A stretch of 64,000 nucleotides of DNA from Toxorhynchites rutilus septentrionalis (GCF_029784135.1 NC_073745.1:102008125-102072124), one strand, 5' to 3'; shown: positions 9,926 through 22,250, counted from the stretch's first letter. Program-made: numbers and translations. The notes: a model not told the origin generated them from the letters alone.

Positions 9926-11030
9926 CACGTTTTCTTACTATGATCAAGTTCATGGGTCCAATCGCAGAACTGTTCATTGATTGATCTTCTAATTGACCCC
10001 GTTGAATTTTGTATGGCAGCTCCCCCTTAGAAAGAGGGGTGCAGTGTTCAACCACCGTAAAAACATTTATTGCACCCTAAAACCTCCACATGCAAAATTT
10101 GGTTCCATTTGCTTGATTAATTCTCGAGTAATGCAGAAATTTGAGTTTCATTTGTATGGCAGCCCCCTCTCAGAGAGAGGGGAGGAGTATCTATTCACCA
10201 TGGAAATGTTTCGTGTCCCCTAAAACATTCGCATGACAAATTTGGCTCTATTTGCTTGATTAGTTTTCGAATTATGCAGAAATTTGTCTTTCTTTTGTAT
10301 GGCAGCTCCCCCTGAGAGAGAGGGGTGGAGTATCTAACCACCATAGAATCATTTATTGCACCCTAAAACCTCCATATGAAAAATTTGGTTCCATTTGCTT
10401 GATTAATTCTCGAGTAATGCAGAAATTTGAGTTTCATTTGTATAACAGCCCCCCCTTAGAGAAGGGGTGGAGAGTCTAACCACCATAGAAACATTTATTA
10501 CACCCTAAAACCTGCATATGCCTAACTTGGTTTCATTTGTTTGATTAATTTTCGAGTAATGCATAAATTTGTGTTTCATTTGTATGGCAGCCCCCCATTA
10601 GAGAGAGGGGTGAAGAGTCTAACCATCATAGAAACATTTATTGTACCCTAAAACTTCAATATGCCTAATTTGGTTTCATTTGCTTGATTAATTTTCGCGT
10701 AATGCAGAAATTTGTATTTCATTTGTATGGCAACCCTCCCTTAGAGAGGGGGTGGAGAGTCTAACCACCATAGAAACATTTATTGTACCCTAAAACCCCC
10801 ATATGCCAAATTTCGTTTCATTTGCTTGATTAATTCCCGAGTAATGTAGAAATGTGTGTTTAACTTGTATGGCAGCTCCCCCTTAGAGAGAGGGTAAGGG
10901 TCTCAAACGAAAACCTTCCCTGGCCCCAAAAACCCCTTAAATTGGTATTTTCATGTTGATCGGTTCAGTAGTTTCCGAGTCCATAAGAATCATACAGACA
11001 GACAGAAGTCCATTTTTATATATATAGATA
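9926..11030 (+). repeat. Seven ~143-bp tandem units
   Basis: TTTGTATGGCAGC and variants recur at about 10012, 10150, 10296, 10438, 10579, 10724 and 10868, giving seven units of 138-146 bp. Each unit carries CCCCCTTAGAGAGAGGGG-like text (a short stem), ACCACCATAGAAACATTTAT, CCCTAAAACC and CATTTGCTTGATTAATT. The units differ by scattered substitutions, so the array is not recent. It ends in CAGACAGACAGAAG. Confidence 0.85.
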
Positions 11031-11047
11031 AAATGAACATTGATACT

Positions 11048-12060
11048 AGTGATGAAACGGATATCCGGCCAATATTTGCTATCCGGTCGGATATCGAATA
11101 TGGGAAAAATCCACAATTTCTCATTAACACAGCATAAATCATAACAAAATAGCTCATTAGCTAGCTAGCATAACACAGCAAAATCATTTAAAAATATGGT
11201 TTGATTACTGAAATTCCAGTTTTTTTTAATTAAATTGATATTTATTCATAAAATTTATTTATGAACAGTACTCAAAGTTACCCAGTGGTAAATTATGATG
11301 AATAAATAATAAACTTTCACAAGTTGATGATAAAAAACCAATTACGCTTTGCTTCGTACATCAGGCCAACTTCAGAGAACAGTATTCGCAATAATACTAC
11401 TGCAAGAAGCTGCAAGATAAACTCTAGCCCTCGATTGACTGCTTAGATTTTAATGGCCACCAAATGTAAGGATCGTGATTGCGATCGATTCTAATTCTAA
11501 TGTTTTCACATTTCATCGATTGCGTTAGCAACGGGTTTTTTTTCCCCGAACGCGACGCTTACTATTATTTTCATTTGCCACTTCGTCGAAATAGTCCCAA
11601 AAGGTTTTTCGTGAGTTTCGTGTTGATTTCATTCAGTTTCGTCTCTTTTTTTTCATTTACAGGTCTTGAAGACGACGATGAGCTGTTACTCTCAGAAGAT
11701 TCGTTGCAAGATATTTTATATACTCCAATAACTTTGCAAGCAGAATTGTTTTGGTTCAAGAACTCCTAAATAGTCTGACTGAATCCTTGGGTCTAAAAAG
11801 ATTGCAATTAAGTTATTCTGAGAAGATCAGTAGTTGAATCAGAATAAAAAACCTGTTGAAGATTTCTTGCAGAAAACTTGATATTCTATTAAAGGATATC
11901 TATTCGAAACGGAAAATTTATTCATAGTTCATTATTTTTATGTAAAAATGTGTTTATTTCTTCTAAAATGTAATCATTTATTCGATTCATGCTCACATGC
12001 AGTGTCTTCCAATTTTGTATTCGCAAATAAAAACCCGAGTATCCGGCTATTAGGCCTTGA
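11048..12060. mobile_element. Possible hAT-type element
   Basis: The left edge reads TAGTGATGAAACGGATATCC followed by repeated GGATATC/ATCCGG words, a pattern typical of hAT termini in insects. On the right, GAGTATCCGGCTATTAGG near 12034 is a weak counterpart. No transposase frame is visible and the exact right end and 8-bp duplication were not resolved. Confidence 0.3.
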
Positions 12061-13959
12061 AGCTAGCCAACACGTATTTCAGTTGGATTAGCAACACCTG
12101 TCACTATGCAACTGTGGAACATATGGGAATTCCAATTTTTCTCGCCGTAACATTTTTCGATGGACGCAGACGAACACAGCTAAATAAAGACAGCTAAACG
12201 ATCCGTTTTCGAGTTCTACGCTTAGCAACGCATTTGGCGATTCATTTTTATTTATTTAGATGCAGAAAATTTGAACAAATATGACAAGCGAATTGCTGAA
12301 CACTTCGAATGTTAGTTTATTGTAGATAGGGCATATCTCTGCTCTTGGGATCGGTCGCATGTTCTTTGGCACAAATACGATATTTTTTAAAACGAAATTA
12401 TTTAAAAGTATATTACGTAAGCTTTAATGACTAACGTGATTCATTGTTAGGGGTTATTATTTAGGGGTTTCGATTATGCTTCCTGTGAATGCATGGACTT
12501 GCGACCTGTCATCGGCTAACATTAATAAATCACTGCGCAAGAACCTAGGGTTCGTATTAACGCATGTGTGATGTAAACATTTCATTTTTGTGATTCTATT
12601 GCGATTTTTGAAGAAACGGTTGGTTTTGTTAGCGATGTTTTTGTGTACATTTTTTTAACAACAATGTAAAAAACTCGACATTTGGTTCCTCGCGATATAA
12701 CATATTATAATATATGCTAATGACTATGGCTTCCGATGCGACTCAAGCGACCAAACACGCATACTGTCAGTTCTTTTCAGGGCTCCAGAATTTTCTATTG
12801 GGGTAATTTTCAAACTTCTTTTCGCTCTTCAATAGTATTCCAAATCATAAACAAGCGATTTAAATGAAATAATTTCATAGCCTAACGTCAGCAATGCGAT
12901 CATGTCTTGGACACAATCTTCTATATGCATTTCTCACTAGACGCCAGAGATTAGTTTAAAAAATTAAAAAAAAGTTAAAAAATAATTTAAATTTTGAAAT
13001 TCGTCCAATTCTAACACACTCTTGAGAAATCATTTTTTATTTCCCCTTCCATTTCCGTGAAATTATCCACCAACAACTCAATATGTTTCATCCGATGAAT
13101 CATCATAAAAGCATATTTATGTTCCTTTGAGGAAGTGTATGTTCTTGTTGATCTTTTCTAATTTTTCGCAAATTTTGGTCGATTTTTTGACCGAAAAAGA
13201 TTTTTTTTGTCTTCACAAGCTCTGGCTCGTCATTTTTATTTAAATTTATCGGCGCGAAGTGAAATCAGCATACTCTCTACGTATACTAAAACATCGATTC
13301 TATTGTTTCATTCGTTTTTGCTATGGTGTTCTTTCAATTTGGAAAGCAGATGCTTTCATTGACGATTCAATGTGCAAAATAGGGCGCTCGTAGCTATTCA
13401 ATTGAAGGTTCCATCTGTTCCATTTTACCAAGACGGATTGTCCCAGGATGTCTTACAAAAAAGTGATATTAAAATAGGCACAGTAGGACATAGTAGCCAC
13501 GCTTACCACTATACCACCGTCGTCGATAACTGATTGCTCATGCTGACCTACTACACAACCTTTTGGCGCATCGTGTCCATTTGTTTCTGTGGGTACGTTT
13601 TGTGCACAACAACGTAACTATCATTTGAATATAAACTGTTCAAACGAATGAATGATTCAATTCGCTGACGATTGAAGATTCAGTAGGATGAAACTATTGA
13701 AAGTGATATTTTCTTTACTAAGCATGAAAAGAGAGGGTTACAACTTGTAACGCAGTAGGTTCATTGTTGAGTGAGGATTCGTCAATCAGAGTGAGTTTGC
13801 GAGGTCCAGATCTCTGCAAGTACGAAGATCTCAGACGAAATAAAAAATTATCCATTTTATGAGACTTGAGGTGCATGTAGTTTTTGTAAAAGAAGGATTA
13901 CACTTATAAGGAAATTGAACTCCCATATATCAGTTGAAATTACAAAAAATAAGTCCGAA
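12061..13959. other. Noncoding, nothing recognised
   Basis: AT-rich sequence without long ORFs, clear inverted termini or tandem arrays. Confidence 0.4.
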
Positions 13960-15090
13960 ATGTTTATGAATTGATTGTTGTCGTATTTCCAGAAATAAAC
14001 GATATAATGCTCTGCATGATATTCGCAGGAGACTATGGAAATCTGCTGGCATCACATGACTTTCGGAAAATTCGAACAAAGAATAAACAACAAATTCCGA
14101 ATAAACTCTCAGCTTGAACATATGGTGTTGACTGATCACTGTCTAGAGTGAAACTAAAAATTAAAAAGAATGAGAGAGAAATGGAGAGAGAAAAAGAAAG
14201 AGAGTTGGATTATAAAGATTTGAAACTTTTGCAGTTCATTCGTCTCTAGTAGAGTGCCAATGAAAATGACCATCTCGAATTTTCAAACAGAACTTGATTA
14301 AAACTGTTAATTCCCACGAAAAACTACCCTATCAGCTCAATCGGACTTCATTTACTAGTGTCGCACAGCCGTGAAAACTCCGATTTCCCTTACTCCTCCC
14401 TTGGGAGAGTTTTCGATTTTCAAAAATCCTAAATTTTGAGATCTGCGACAATAGTAATTGAAGTCCGAATGATCTAATATTTTGCATAGGGTATTTTATT
14501 GGCACCCTTAGCCATACGTTTTGCCTCGTATTCCGAAAAAACAAATAAGTCCCAGAGTGTCGATTTTTGACAAAACCAAATTTTCGAGATGACAGTAGAT
14601 CTCGACGTTTCATCCAATTTGAAGACATTTGACATCAAATAAATTTTTTCGAATACTTGGGTGATTTTTGGGTTTAAAAACTCAAACTTTGACGACTGTG
14701 CGACACTAGTAAATGAAGTCCAATTGAGCTGATATTTTGCATAGGGTAGATTTTCGTGGGAATCGACATTTTAATTAAGTTAAATTTAGAGGTCACTTTT
14801 TTCCCATACATCCATTGGCACTCTAGTCTCTAGTCTTGAAAATAAGCCAATTCAGTTATCCTAAACATGCCTTGTATTGAGAAAGACCATTTTGGACGCC
14901 CTCGTCGCCGACTGGTTGCTACCTGGATGACTGCCGAATTATAATTGCTGCTAGAATGTGTATCACAGAACAAAACAAGTTATACCTCTCGCTCGAATCA
15001 ACGTGACATGTGCGGAATCGACTCTCACATCCGCAGAGAGAACCAGCAAACATATTACACCTTACTTTGTTCAAAAAACACACGTTGTTG
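13960..15090. repeat. Dispersed repeat with GCAGTTCATTCG block, MITE-interrupted
   Basis: The motif AAACTTTTGCAGTTCATTCG followed by TCTCTAG occurs at 14225-14250, continues after the MITE (TCTCTAGTCTTGAAAATAAG at 14827-14846), and recurs in variant form at 15250-15290 and 30604-30640. The surrounding text (AATAAACTCTCAG..TGAACAT, GACGCC..GTCGCCGACTGG) also occurs twice. The class is unknown and no protein is encoded. Confidence 0.45.
14252..14823. mobile_element. Long-TIR MITE, GAGTGCCAATG ends
   Basis: A 572-bp element whose arms are inverted repeats of about 120 bp. Matching blocks are GAGTGCCAATG, ATTCCCACGAAAA and TCAGCTCAATCGGACTTCAT with ACTAGTGTCGCACAG. A third, internal copy of the AAGTCCGAATGATCTAATAT block lies near 14460. 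The flanks fit TA on each side (14250-14251, 14824-14825). An 8-bp repeat TCTCTAGT at 14243-14250 and 14827-14834 offers an alternative hAT/P-like duplication. No transposase. Confidence 0.75.
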
Positions 15091-15102
15091 ATGTTTTGAA
15101 TT

Positions 15103-15236
15103 GTGGAGGTGATCTGGCTCTCACGCTATAGGTCACGGGTTCAATTCTCACTCCCGACATTCTTCCAAGAATGGAAGTGAAAGTGACGAACCAGCCAAAT
15201 GAGTTGAAAGTCACTATATTACACAATTAAAAAAAA
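15103..15236 (+). mobile_element. tRNA-derived SINE with 12-bp TSD
   Basis: A 134-bp insertion flanked by the perfect duplication ATGTTTTGAATT (15091-15102, 15237-15248) and ending in a poly-A tail. The 5' part carries a pol III B-box-like GGGTTCAATTCTC near 15138 and a degenerate A box. The 3' part has GACGAACCAGCC..TTGAAAGTC, also present in the 55-bp relic at 42463-42517. It has no ORF and would depend on a LINE reverse transcriptase. Confidence 0.85.
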
Positions 15237-15659
15237 ATGTTTTGAATTCTAGAGGCTTTAAACTTCTTCAGTTCATTTGCCGCTAGCCTTGAAAAGGGAC
15301 AATTTGGAAAACTAAACCTCAACTTTTGCCTCCCGGCCCTGGAAAAAGCCATTTGGACGCCATAGCCGCTGATTGGTCGCCAGCTGGATGTCAACATCGT
15401 GAAAGAACAAACGTATACTTCATGGCTCAGAACGCTCACACTGAGCGGCGCGAGCAATCAGCGCAGCAGCAATATTTCCAAATTAACTCTCAGTTTTAAC
15501 ATTTGTTAGCTGTTCGAGAGAATGTTGCTTGTTGCATTGTGATAGAATGTGAACGGCGGACAAAATCGTAAAAAACTCCTTTTAATTCGTTACATTGTTT
15601 GTTTTCTTATTTCCACTGTCTTAGGCAAAAAAATTCTGGATATCTTATTAATTCAAGTA

Positions 15660-16120
15660 CAGTTCAGACTCGATTATATACAGTTTGAAAAAAAAACTTT
15701 TTTTTTATATTTCAAATATGATTTGAATTCTTGAATTCTCACCATGAATTTTTCAGAACAATATTGCAGCGAAATTAAGAAAGACAGAAGTTGGGTGTCA
15801 AAGAACATATTTTAGAGCGATCAAAGAACTTTAGTTAGGTTGATAGAAACAATCAAGTTCATTGTGAATTTTTGGGACAAAAGTAGTAATAACACCTTCA
15901 AAAACAGTATCTTCAAAGTTTTTCTCTTCCAAAATGTTATTTAAATCCCTTAATTTAAATGTTTTACAATTATATCCTGTACTAAATTTTCTCATATTTC
16001 AAACTGAATAACAGAATCGTCTTACGTAGCGTACTTTTTGAAGTGGAGCCAGTTTAAGGCAAACAGAACTCGAAACAGAAAAGAAGCTAACTAAATAGCT
16101 AATAACTCTGTCAAATTCGA
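15660..16120 (+). mobile_element. Pogo-like element fragment, 5' end preserved
   Basis: TA at 15658-15659 is followed by CAGTTCAGACTCGATTATAT, matching the right terminus of the 33574-35508 element in inverted sense. The text then shares TATTGCAGCGAAATTAAGAA and GTAGCGTACTTTT blocks with that copy and with 1-320. The right end is missing; similarity fades after about 16110. Confidence 0.6.
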
Positions 16121-18463
16121 CCATGTGCGTATATTTGCAATTTTTTTTAAAACCCCGATTTCATGTTCGTTGAGTCTCCATGCGTTATACGATCAACATC
16201 GAGAAAAAACCAACAACTGGATTTTGTTCGCAATTTTAAATACAAGTTGGAACACGATGAAATGATACGAAGCATCGGTTTTTGAATCCATCTAGTGGGA
16301 AATGCCTGTGAACTTTGCATCGCACATTGAAACAAATATTTAATAACCTGTGACCGAGTATATATAACATGAAAAAAGATCGTCACAATGACTGTTAAAG
16401 ATATAATAGGAAAAAAGAGAGCTAAAAGGTTTTTAAATAAAATTGATACCAAAATTCAATCGCCGTTAAAAAAATCTTTCCACTTATGAAAAATACTTCC
16501 CCAAGCCAAATGCGTTTTGCGACGTTTCATTGAAATCAAAAATATTTGCTTACAATATCGCATTCTTTAAGTCTCTGGCTGGAAACGTTAGCAAACAACA
16601 TTATTTGGTGAATTCTCATTATAAGTCTTCTTTTCTCGAGGTATTATTTGTCAAAAGAATGCAGCCAACCGAATGCATGAAATAGGGAAGCTTAAATCTC
16701 AACCAAATCGAACAACAAGACATTGATAGTAAACGCCGAATTGTACTCTTTCTACTTGAAGAATCAATTTTAATTCCATTCATGTACAAAATTTGCGGTT
16801 TATTTGACTCTTATTCATTAAACTCTTGAGCAATCTCATGGAAAACGTTTATCTGGCCCTTCTTGGTAGGCCTTACAATTTATTTTCAAGTAATTGTTCT
16901 ACTAAAGACCCCGCTTCTACAAATCAATTTGCAGGAGTCAAGTTTTGTCCGCACTTACTTTCAATTTTCTTCCTATTCAATTCCTTTTTTTTTTGTTCCA
17001 TCATCCAACAAAAGATACCACCAACCTTCTCTTCTCTCATCAGAGTTTTAATTCATGGCGCACCGTTGCAAAAATCAACTTTCTCCCTCGCCCTCCCCAA
17101 CAAGCCAAATTTAATACTCCGCCCATGAGTTGCTGGCGCTGATACCGTTATTGTATTCATAGCCGCAGCGCAGAAGGGGCAAGAAGGGTACCAAATCAGC
17201 TCAGAATGGTGTACACGACGACAATTAATAACTCCCCACGGGTCCCCCCTCGTCTTTTCTCGGTCGGTAATAATACGGAGAGGTTGGTGATATTTGCACC
17301 AATTCTTCTTTTGCCCGAACTTCCTCCTCTCATCATTGTGCTTCCTCGGGCCCGAAATAAGATTACTAGCGACATGAAGAAGCACAATCACCAGGAAAGA
17401 GACCCGCGAAAACGACAAGATTGATTTCAGACTTCGCGTCTCCAAATTCAATCAATGTTTGTCCTAAAATCTCACCAATCCGGAGAGATACCTTCCGAAT
17501 GTCGTTAAACAACTGTCAGCACGCCATTCGGCGCGGCAATGGGTGTCAGTCACTCACACCCCTAGGAAACTTCCTGAACACCCCATCATCATCAAAAAAA
17601 GCCGAGGCTGTAACACAGCTTCATGGGACTGTTGTAATGAATCACGGGACAGGAGGGAGGGAAGACGGTTACAGTTGTGCCAACGGCTGCTGCCTCGAAG
17701 AGGAAGTCGCGTCTCGCGTAAGAGGGAGAAACTTTTCGTCACGAACGGATGTTGTGTGTTGCTATGAAACCGTCGTCGTCTTTCCATTCTCGATGACGCC
17801 GTCGTCGTCGTAATAGGCGAAGAACCTTTTAAATTGAATTGTTCGGGTAGGATATTCTAACGTATTATCCGGCGACCTTCCCGCACAGCGCGCAATCCTT
17901 TTCATATTACGCGCTGCGCGAAAATCGATCCAAGGGTAACCAAGAAGGATAGCTGGCTCTGTTCGTTGCTCACTCTCCTCTGTCTTGTTGCACCTCTCTG
18001 CTTCTCGAGGTTACGGCACAGCACAAGTAAGTAACCAGGAAAGGGTAACAAAGAGAAGAACAAACCAACCACCAACTCTGGTGGTAGGTAGGTAACGTGT
18101 TACGTGGCTTGCGCGTGCCTTCGGGCATACATACTTGAGTGGTAAAATAAAACACTTCTCCACAGTTGCGCTGCTGTTGTAGTGCTGCTGTACTACCCCT
18201 TACCCAGCCCTCCGTCGCCATCCCTCATTCGAAGAATTATAACATTGTTTCACGTATTTTTTGATACGGAACCGGGAGATGGGTACTCACTCTACGCTTA
18301 ACCCTGTCTAAAGCGAAACTACATGTTGATTTATAATTATTGTAACTGCGACTCGCACACAGTGGGTCCAGCTGATTATTGGGCGATACGGAGAACGGGG
18401 AACGAATAATTGGGAGAACTCAGATGATGAACTCTTGGCCAAGACTAAATTATTAGTGAGAAG
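16121..18463. other. Noncoding with repeat-poor island
   Basis: About 16.83-18.24 kb is a CpG-containing island without transposon ends, like the one at 2.7-5.1 kb. It includes GTCGTCGTCGT near 17806-17815 and CTGCTGTTGTAGTGCTGCTG near 18171-18190. Overlapping frames of up to 132 aa on both strands lack family motifs, and I do not call them genes. Confidence 0.4.
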
Positions 18464-18478
18464 GATCTATTTTTAGTG

Positions 18479-18749
18479 TGCTCCCTTGGCCGAGTGGTTA
18501 GCGTCACAACTAACATGCCGGGTGTTCGGGTTCGATTCCCGTTCTGGTCGGGGGAATTTTTCGTCAAAGAAATTTCCTCCGACTTGCACTGTGATCACGC
18601 GTATTCTAGAGCTTGCCACTCAGAATGCATTCAAGGCGTGTTACTTGGCATAGAAATCTCAACTAAGTACTAATAAAAATGACGCAAGTAATACTACGTT
18701 GAGACGGCGAAGTTCCTCTAGGAACGTTAGTGCCATTGAAGAAGAAGAA
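18479..18749 (+). mobile_element. tRNA-derived SINE with 15-bp TSD
   Basis: A 271-bp SINE. The 5' end is tRNA-like: A box TGGCCGAGTGGTTAGCG (18488-18504) and B box GGTTCGATTCC (18529-18539). It ends in (GAA)n at about 18738-18749. The 15-bp duplication GATCTATTTTTAGTG flanks it at 18464-18478 and 18750-18764. The cloverleaf is degenerate, with extra text where the anticodon arm should be, so this is not a functional tRNA gene. A reverse copy is at 51546-51823. Confidence 0.9.
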
Positions 18750-18764
18750 GATCTATTTTTAGTG

Positions 18765-21022
18765 GATTCCCGCTTATGCCGCATATAATTTACAATTGTT
18801 GTGTATAAAAAAATAATATACAAAAATTTCGCTACAAAATTATTGTTACTATTGCATTCGCAATTTAGTTTATGATACACATCTTGAATCACAAAATACT
18901 GTTGATTACTTTATTGCCTGATTCCTCCTGTAATCCTTTTACTCTTCGTCACCGCTTGTTGAAATTTAAGAATACTACACGCGAAAACATGAAAAATTTG
19001 TTTTTAGTAAAACCTTTTCTCTGTAGATGTGCCCATCTTCCGATGAATGGATGAGTTATTTGTTATTGTATGGGCTATCAATATAATTTTCCTCTGAATT
19101 TTCAAAACATACATTTTTTAGAAGAATGAATTTAAATTTTCGAAATTGTTCATTTTATTATATTTTTTTTAATTCGATGTTTTTTCATCAAAATTTCAAC
19201 AATTTTCTACATTTCATTCATACCAAAACTTGGTATGCATCATAGCACCTTATCACAAGTCGTCTACATTTTTGTTCATGAGTAATTCCAAATGAAATCC
19301 CTCTCACGAGACGCGACTTCCTCTTCGAGGCAGCAGCCGTTGACACAAATGAAATAGTTCTAAAAATGTAGATTTTGAAAACATGTGTTTTTGATTCGAA
19401 TAAAAGTTTATATTCCGTTTGGATTGGAGAAAATATAAGTTTTTGACGTAGGACTACGTCTTATATTAAGGGTGCCAAATCAGAAAATAGGTCACATTTT
19501 CATGAAATAAAGTTCACATTAATAACTATTTTTGCTGCGAACGGATTTTCACGATTTGCGTACCAATCGAATCGGAAACATTCTAAGATTGGTTTGATAT
19601 GCTACACATTACAATCCCATAGTCTGCATATGGTTTAAATTGATGAAAATTGGAAGCATTTCCATTTCCCCATACATTTGTTCAGACCGTTTGTGTGCTT
19701 TCCCGAACAGAGCTGTCAATAACGAGCAACTTATGCTGCCGCTGGAATAGAAACAGTCGGAGACGAATGAATCGTTGGATTTAAAATCTCCGTGAATAAA
19801 GGAAAAGCAGAAGAAGAATAGAATAGAAACAACGAAGGGGGATAGCGAAAAGAGAATATTTGCGAAGTAAGTAAACTGTCACTAGCGTATAAGTAATGCA
19901 TCTCCTCTGAGGAAAATTCTTAGAATATTTCTGTGCTCGACACAACGAAGGTCGCTCATTCTGTTCGTTTTGTGTTTTACGTTTCCCCTCGAGCGGTGAA
20001 CGCTAGCTGTACATGTGAATAGCACATCTTCGATACTTTTAGTTGCCATTCGCTAAACACTCAGTGCAATGCGTGCATTGATATAAAGAAACAAATTGGG
20101 GCATATGACCAATTAGTGTATTGTTCTCGCAAAGGCATGAAAGAATCGTTGCTTCTCGAAATGATTCTACAAAACCACGCAAGCCATTAAACCTTTTCAG
20201 GGTCCCCGGAACTTTTTACTAAAGAGTTATTAATGAACTTTCGACGTATTCAAAAATAATATCCGAAATGCTAAACCAACAAATTTCAAAAAAAAAGCGT
20301 AGTCCTAAGCGGTCGTGTCTCGGATACAATCCCTCGATTTTTTACTACAATTGGGATTTTTTTCACTCAAGTGTAACTTTTCAATAGGGCATATCGATTT
20401 TAGTAAGAGAAATCTTTGATAATTTATATCTCAAAATCCATGAGTTGTACCAAAATAGCGTCTTGGAAAGAGTTATAGAGTATTGATGTTTAAACGTGGA
20501 AAAAACATACATTGAGAAAAAAAGTACACTTTTTATTATTTACGAAAAAAAAATTTGCAATATCTAAAATATGTATTTTTATTTTTTTTAAAGATTTTTT
20601 TCATATAAAATAGAAATCATGTAGAAAATTCGAAGAATGATTCCAAAATGGTAAAACTATTTTTGACGAACTTTGTGGAACATTGAATTTTTATGAATTT
20701 TCGAAACTTAGAATTCATTGGAGAGGAGTTCTCCCTCGGTTGCCTCTGTGGGTTATGAACCTTCTGAATTCTCCGCCACGTTTTTAAATGAGTGAGCAGT
20801 ACACGCAATTATTGTGCAAAAAATACATTGTCGTCTCGGTTCATAGAAGATAAGTTCTTTTGGATCCTTTTTCAGGTTACACTATGATGTCATGCGCAGC
20901 CGCGTATTAAAATTAAGCACTCGGGATTTCATTTCATCGAGTGATTGAGAATATCGCGTATGTCGAATCACATCATTTACAGTAGTAAATCCCACTAGCA
21001 ATTATTGCTTCCACGAATTTGT
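18765..21022. other. Noncoding, unresolved dispersed repeats
   Basis: No gene is visible. It contains GACGTAGGACTACGTC at 19445-19460 and GCGTAGTCCTAAGCGGTCGT at 20297-20316, which belong to a dispersed repeat also seen near 33661, 51223 and 55868. Otherwise AT-rich sequence. Confidence 0.4.
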
Positions 21023-21750
21023 GGAGATTCTATGATTCCAAGACTCCGCGACTCTATGATTCCAAGCCCACGACTCTAAGATTCCAAGCCTCAAGACTTC
21101 AAGACTCCAGGACTACAGGACTCCAAGAATCCAAGACTTCAAGACTCCAAAACTCAAAGAAACCAAGAAACCTAGAATACAGAGATCTATGAAACCAAGA
21201 ATTCATGATTCCAAAGTTCCGCATTTCACGATTCAAAGACTCCAAGATTCCGAGATTCAAAGTATCGAAGATTCCGAGATTCAAAGATTCAAAGATTCAG
21301 AGATTAAAAAATTTAGAGATTGAAAGATGCAAAAATTCAAAAATACAAAGACACAAACATTCAAGAATTCAAAAATTCAATAATTCAGAGATAGAAAGCT
21401 TTAAAGATTCGAAGGTTCAAAAATTGTAAGATTCAAAGGTTCAATGATTCAAGGATTCAAAGGTTCAAAGATTCATAGATCCACAAATTTGTAGATCCAA
21501 AGATATAATGATTCAAAGAAGCAAGATTCAAAGATTCAAAACAAAGATACAAAGATTCAAAGACTCATAGACTCAAAGATTCAAATATCCAAAGATACAA
21601 AGATTTAAAAAATCGAAGATTCAATGATTCAATGATTCAAAGATTCAATGATTCATAGATTCAAAAATTCAAAAATTCAAAAATTCAAAGATTCAAAAAT
21701 TCAAAGATTCGAAAATGTAAATTCAAGGATTCAAAGATTCAAGGTTTGTG
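21023..21750 (+). repeat. GATTCAAA minisatellite
   Basis: About 0.7 kb of degenerate short repeats around GATTCAAA/GATTCCAA, roughly 8 bp with frequent 10-16 bp higher-order slips. The left third favours GACTCCAAGA variants; the centre and right favour GATTCAAAGA. The open frames across it (for example 74 aa at 21205-21429) simply reflect the repeat and have no supporting coding features. Confidence 0.9.
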
Positions 21751-22054
21751 ATTTGAAATTTAAGATTTGCAATTGAAAATCTTAGACTTACGATTTAAGA
21801 CGGTCCTTATTCTTATGGACTAAAACTTGAGGCTACGTTCCTTCCCGATGATGTAGCGTAACGTTGTATGTATAACGCAATGAATCCATTCTCTCTCACT
21901 GAAAATGGTAAGAAATCTATTTATTTGTTAATTTGCAACACTGGAATCTTCTGGGATCGCTAAGAGTATCCATGTTGTTAACCTTAGTAGCCCTTCCATA
22001 ACATCAAAACCTACATTCAAAAAACAAGCTTTGATTCAAGCGAATAAAAATCTG

Positions 22055-22250
22055 CATTTATTTGGTAAGTGGCGAATTTTGGGATAAACGTATTTTTATT
22101 CCCATCGATGTATGTTTCCTAACACAACCATCAAAATCAATGTGCCTGGGGAAATTGGCATTGCAAATACATGCAAGTTGAGGGAATTTTTGTTCCCATC
22201 GAAATGTGTTCTCTAACACAGCCATCAAAACCAAGGTGCCTTATATTACA
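22055..22250. repeat. Two-unit ~94-bp repeat
   Basis: Two units contain TTCCCATCGA, TGTGTTCTCTAACACA-like and CATCAAAACCAAGGTGCC text (for example CATCAAAATCAATGTGCCTG near 22129 and CATCAAAACCAAGGTGCC near 22226). A third relative lies at about 52355-52460. Class unknown. Confidence 0.6.

Larger units (their letters stand above)
6843..11030 (+). mobile_element. AGCTGACCCGGCAAAC tandem-repeat element, LINE-interrupted
   Basis: An interspersed element that starts AGCTGACCCGGCAAACTTCG at about 6843 and ends with (CAGA)n then ATATATATAGAT near 11029. It is split by the LINE at 6908-9912. Its right half is a tandem array of about 143-bp units. No ORF belongs to it. Related copies in this window are at 28963-29375 (plus) and 31322-31740 and 33349-35672 (minus). 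The class is unclear: there are no terminal inverted repeats and the tail resembles RTE-like or Helitron-like repeat ends in other insects. Confidence 0.65.

Noticed and set aside
9926..11030. CRISPR-like array
   Set aside because: Units are tandem ~143-bp minisatellite repeats without spacers, in a eukaryotic transposon context.
18486..18545. Serine/leucine-like tRNA gene
   Set aside because: A and B boxes are present, but it is the head of a 271-bp SINE with a TSD and (GAA)n tail, and the anticodon arm is not intact.
21205..21429. Lys/Ser-rich protein gene of 74 aa
   Set aside because: Translation of the GATTCAAA minisatellite; periodic peptide simply mirrors the DNA repeat.
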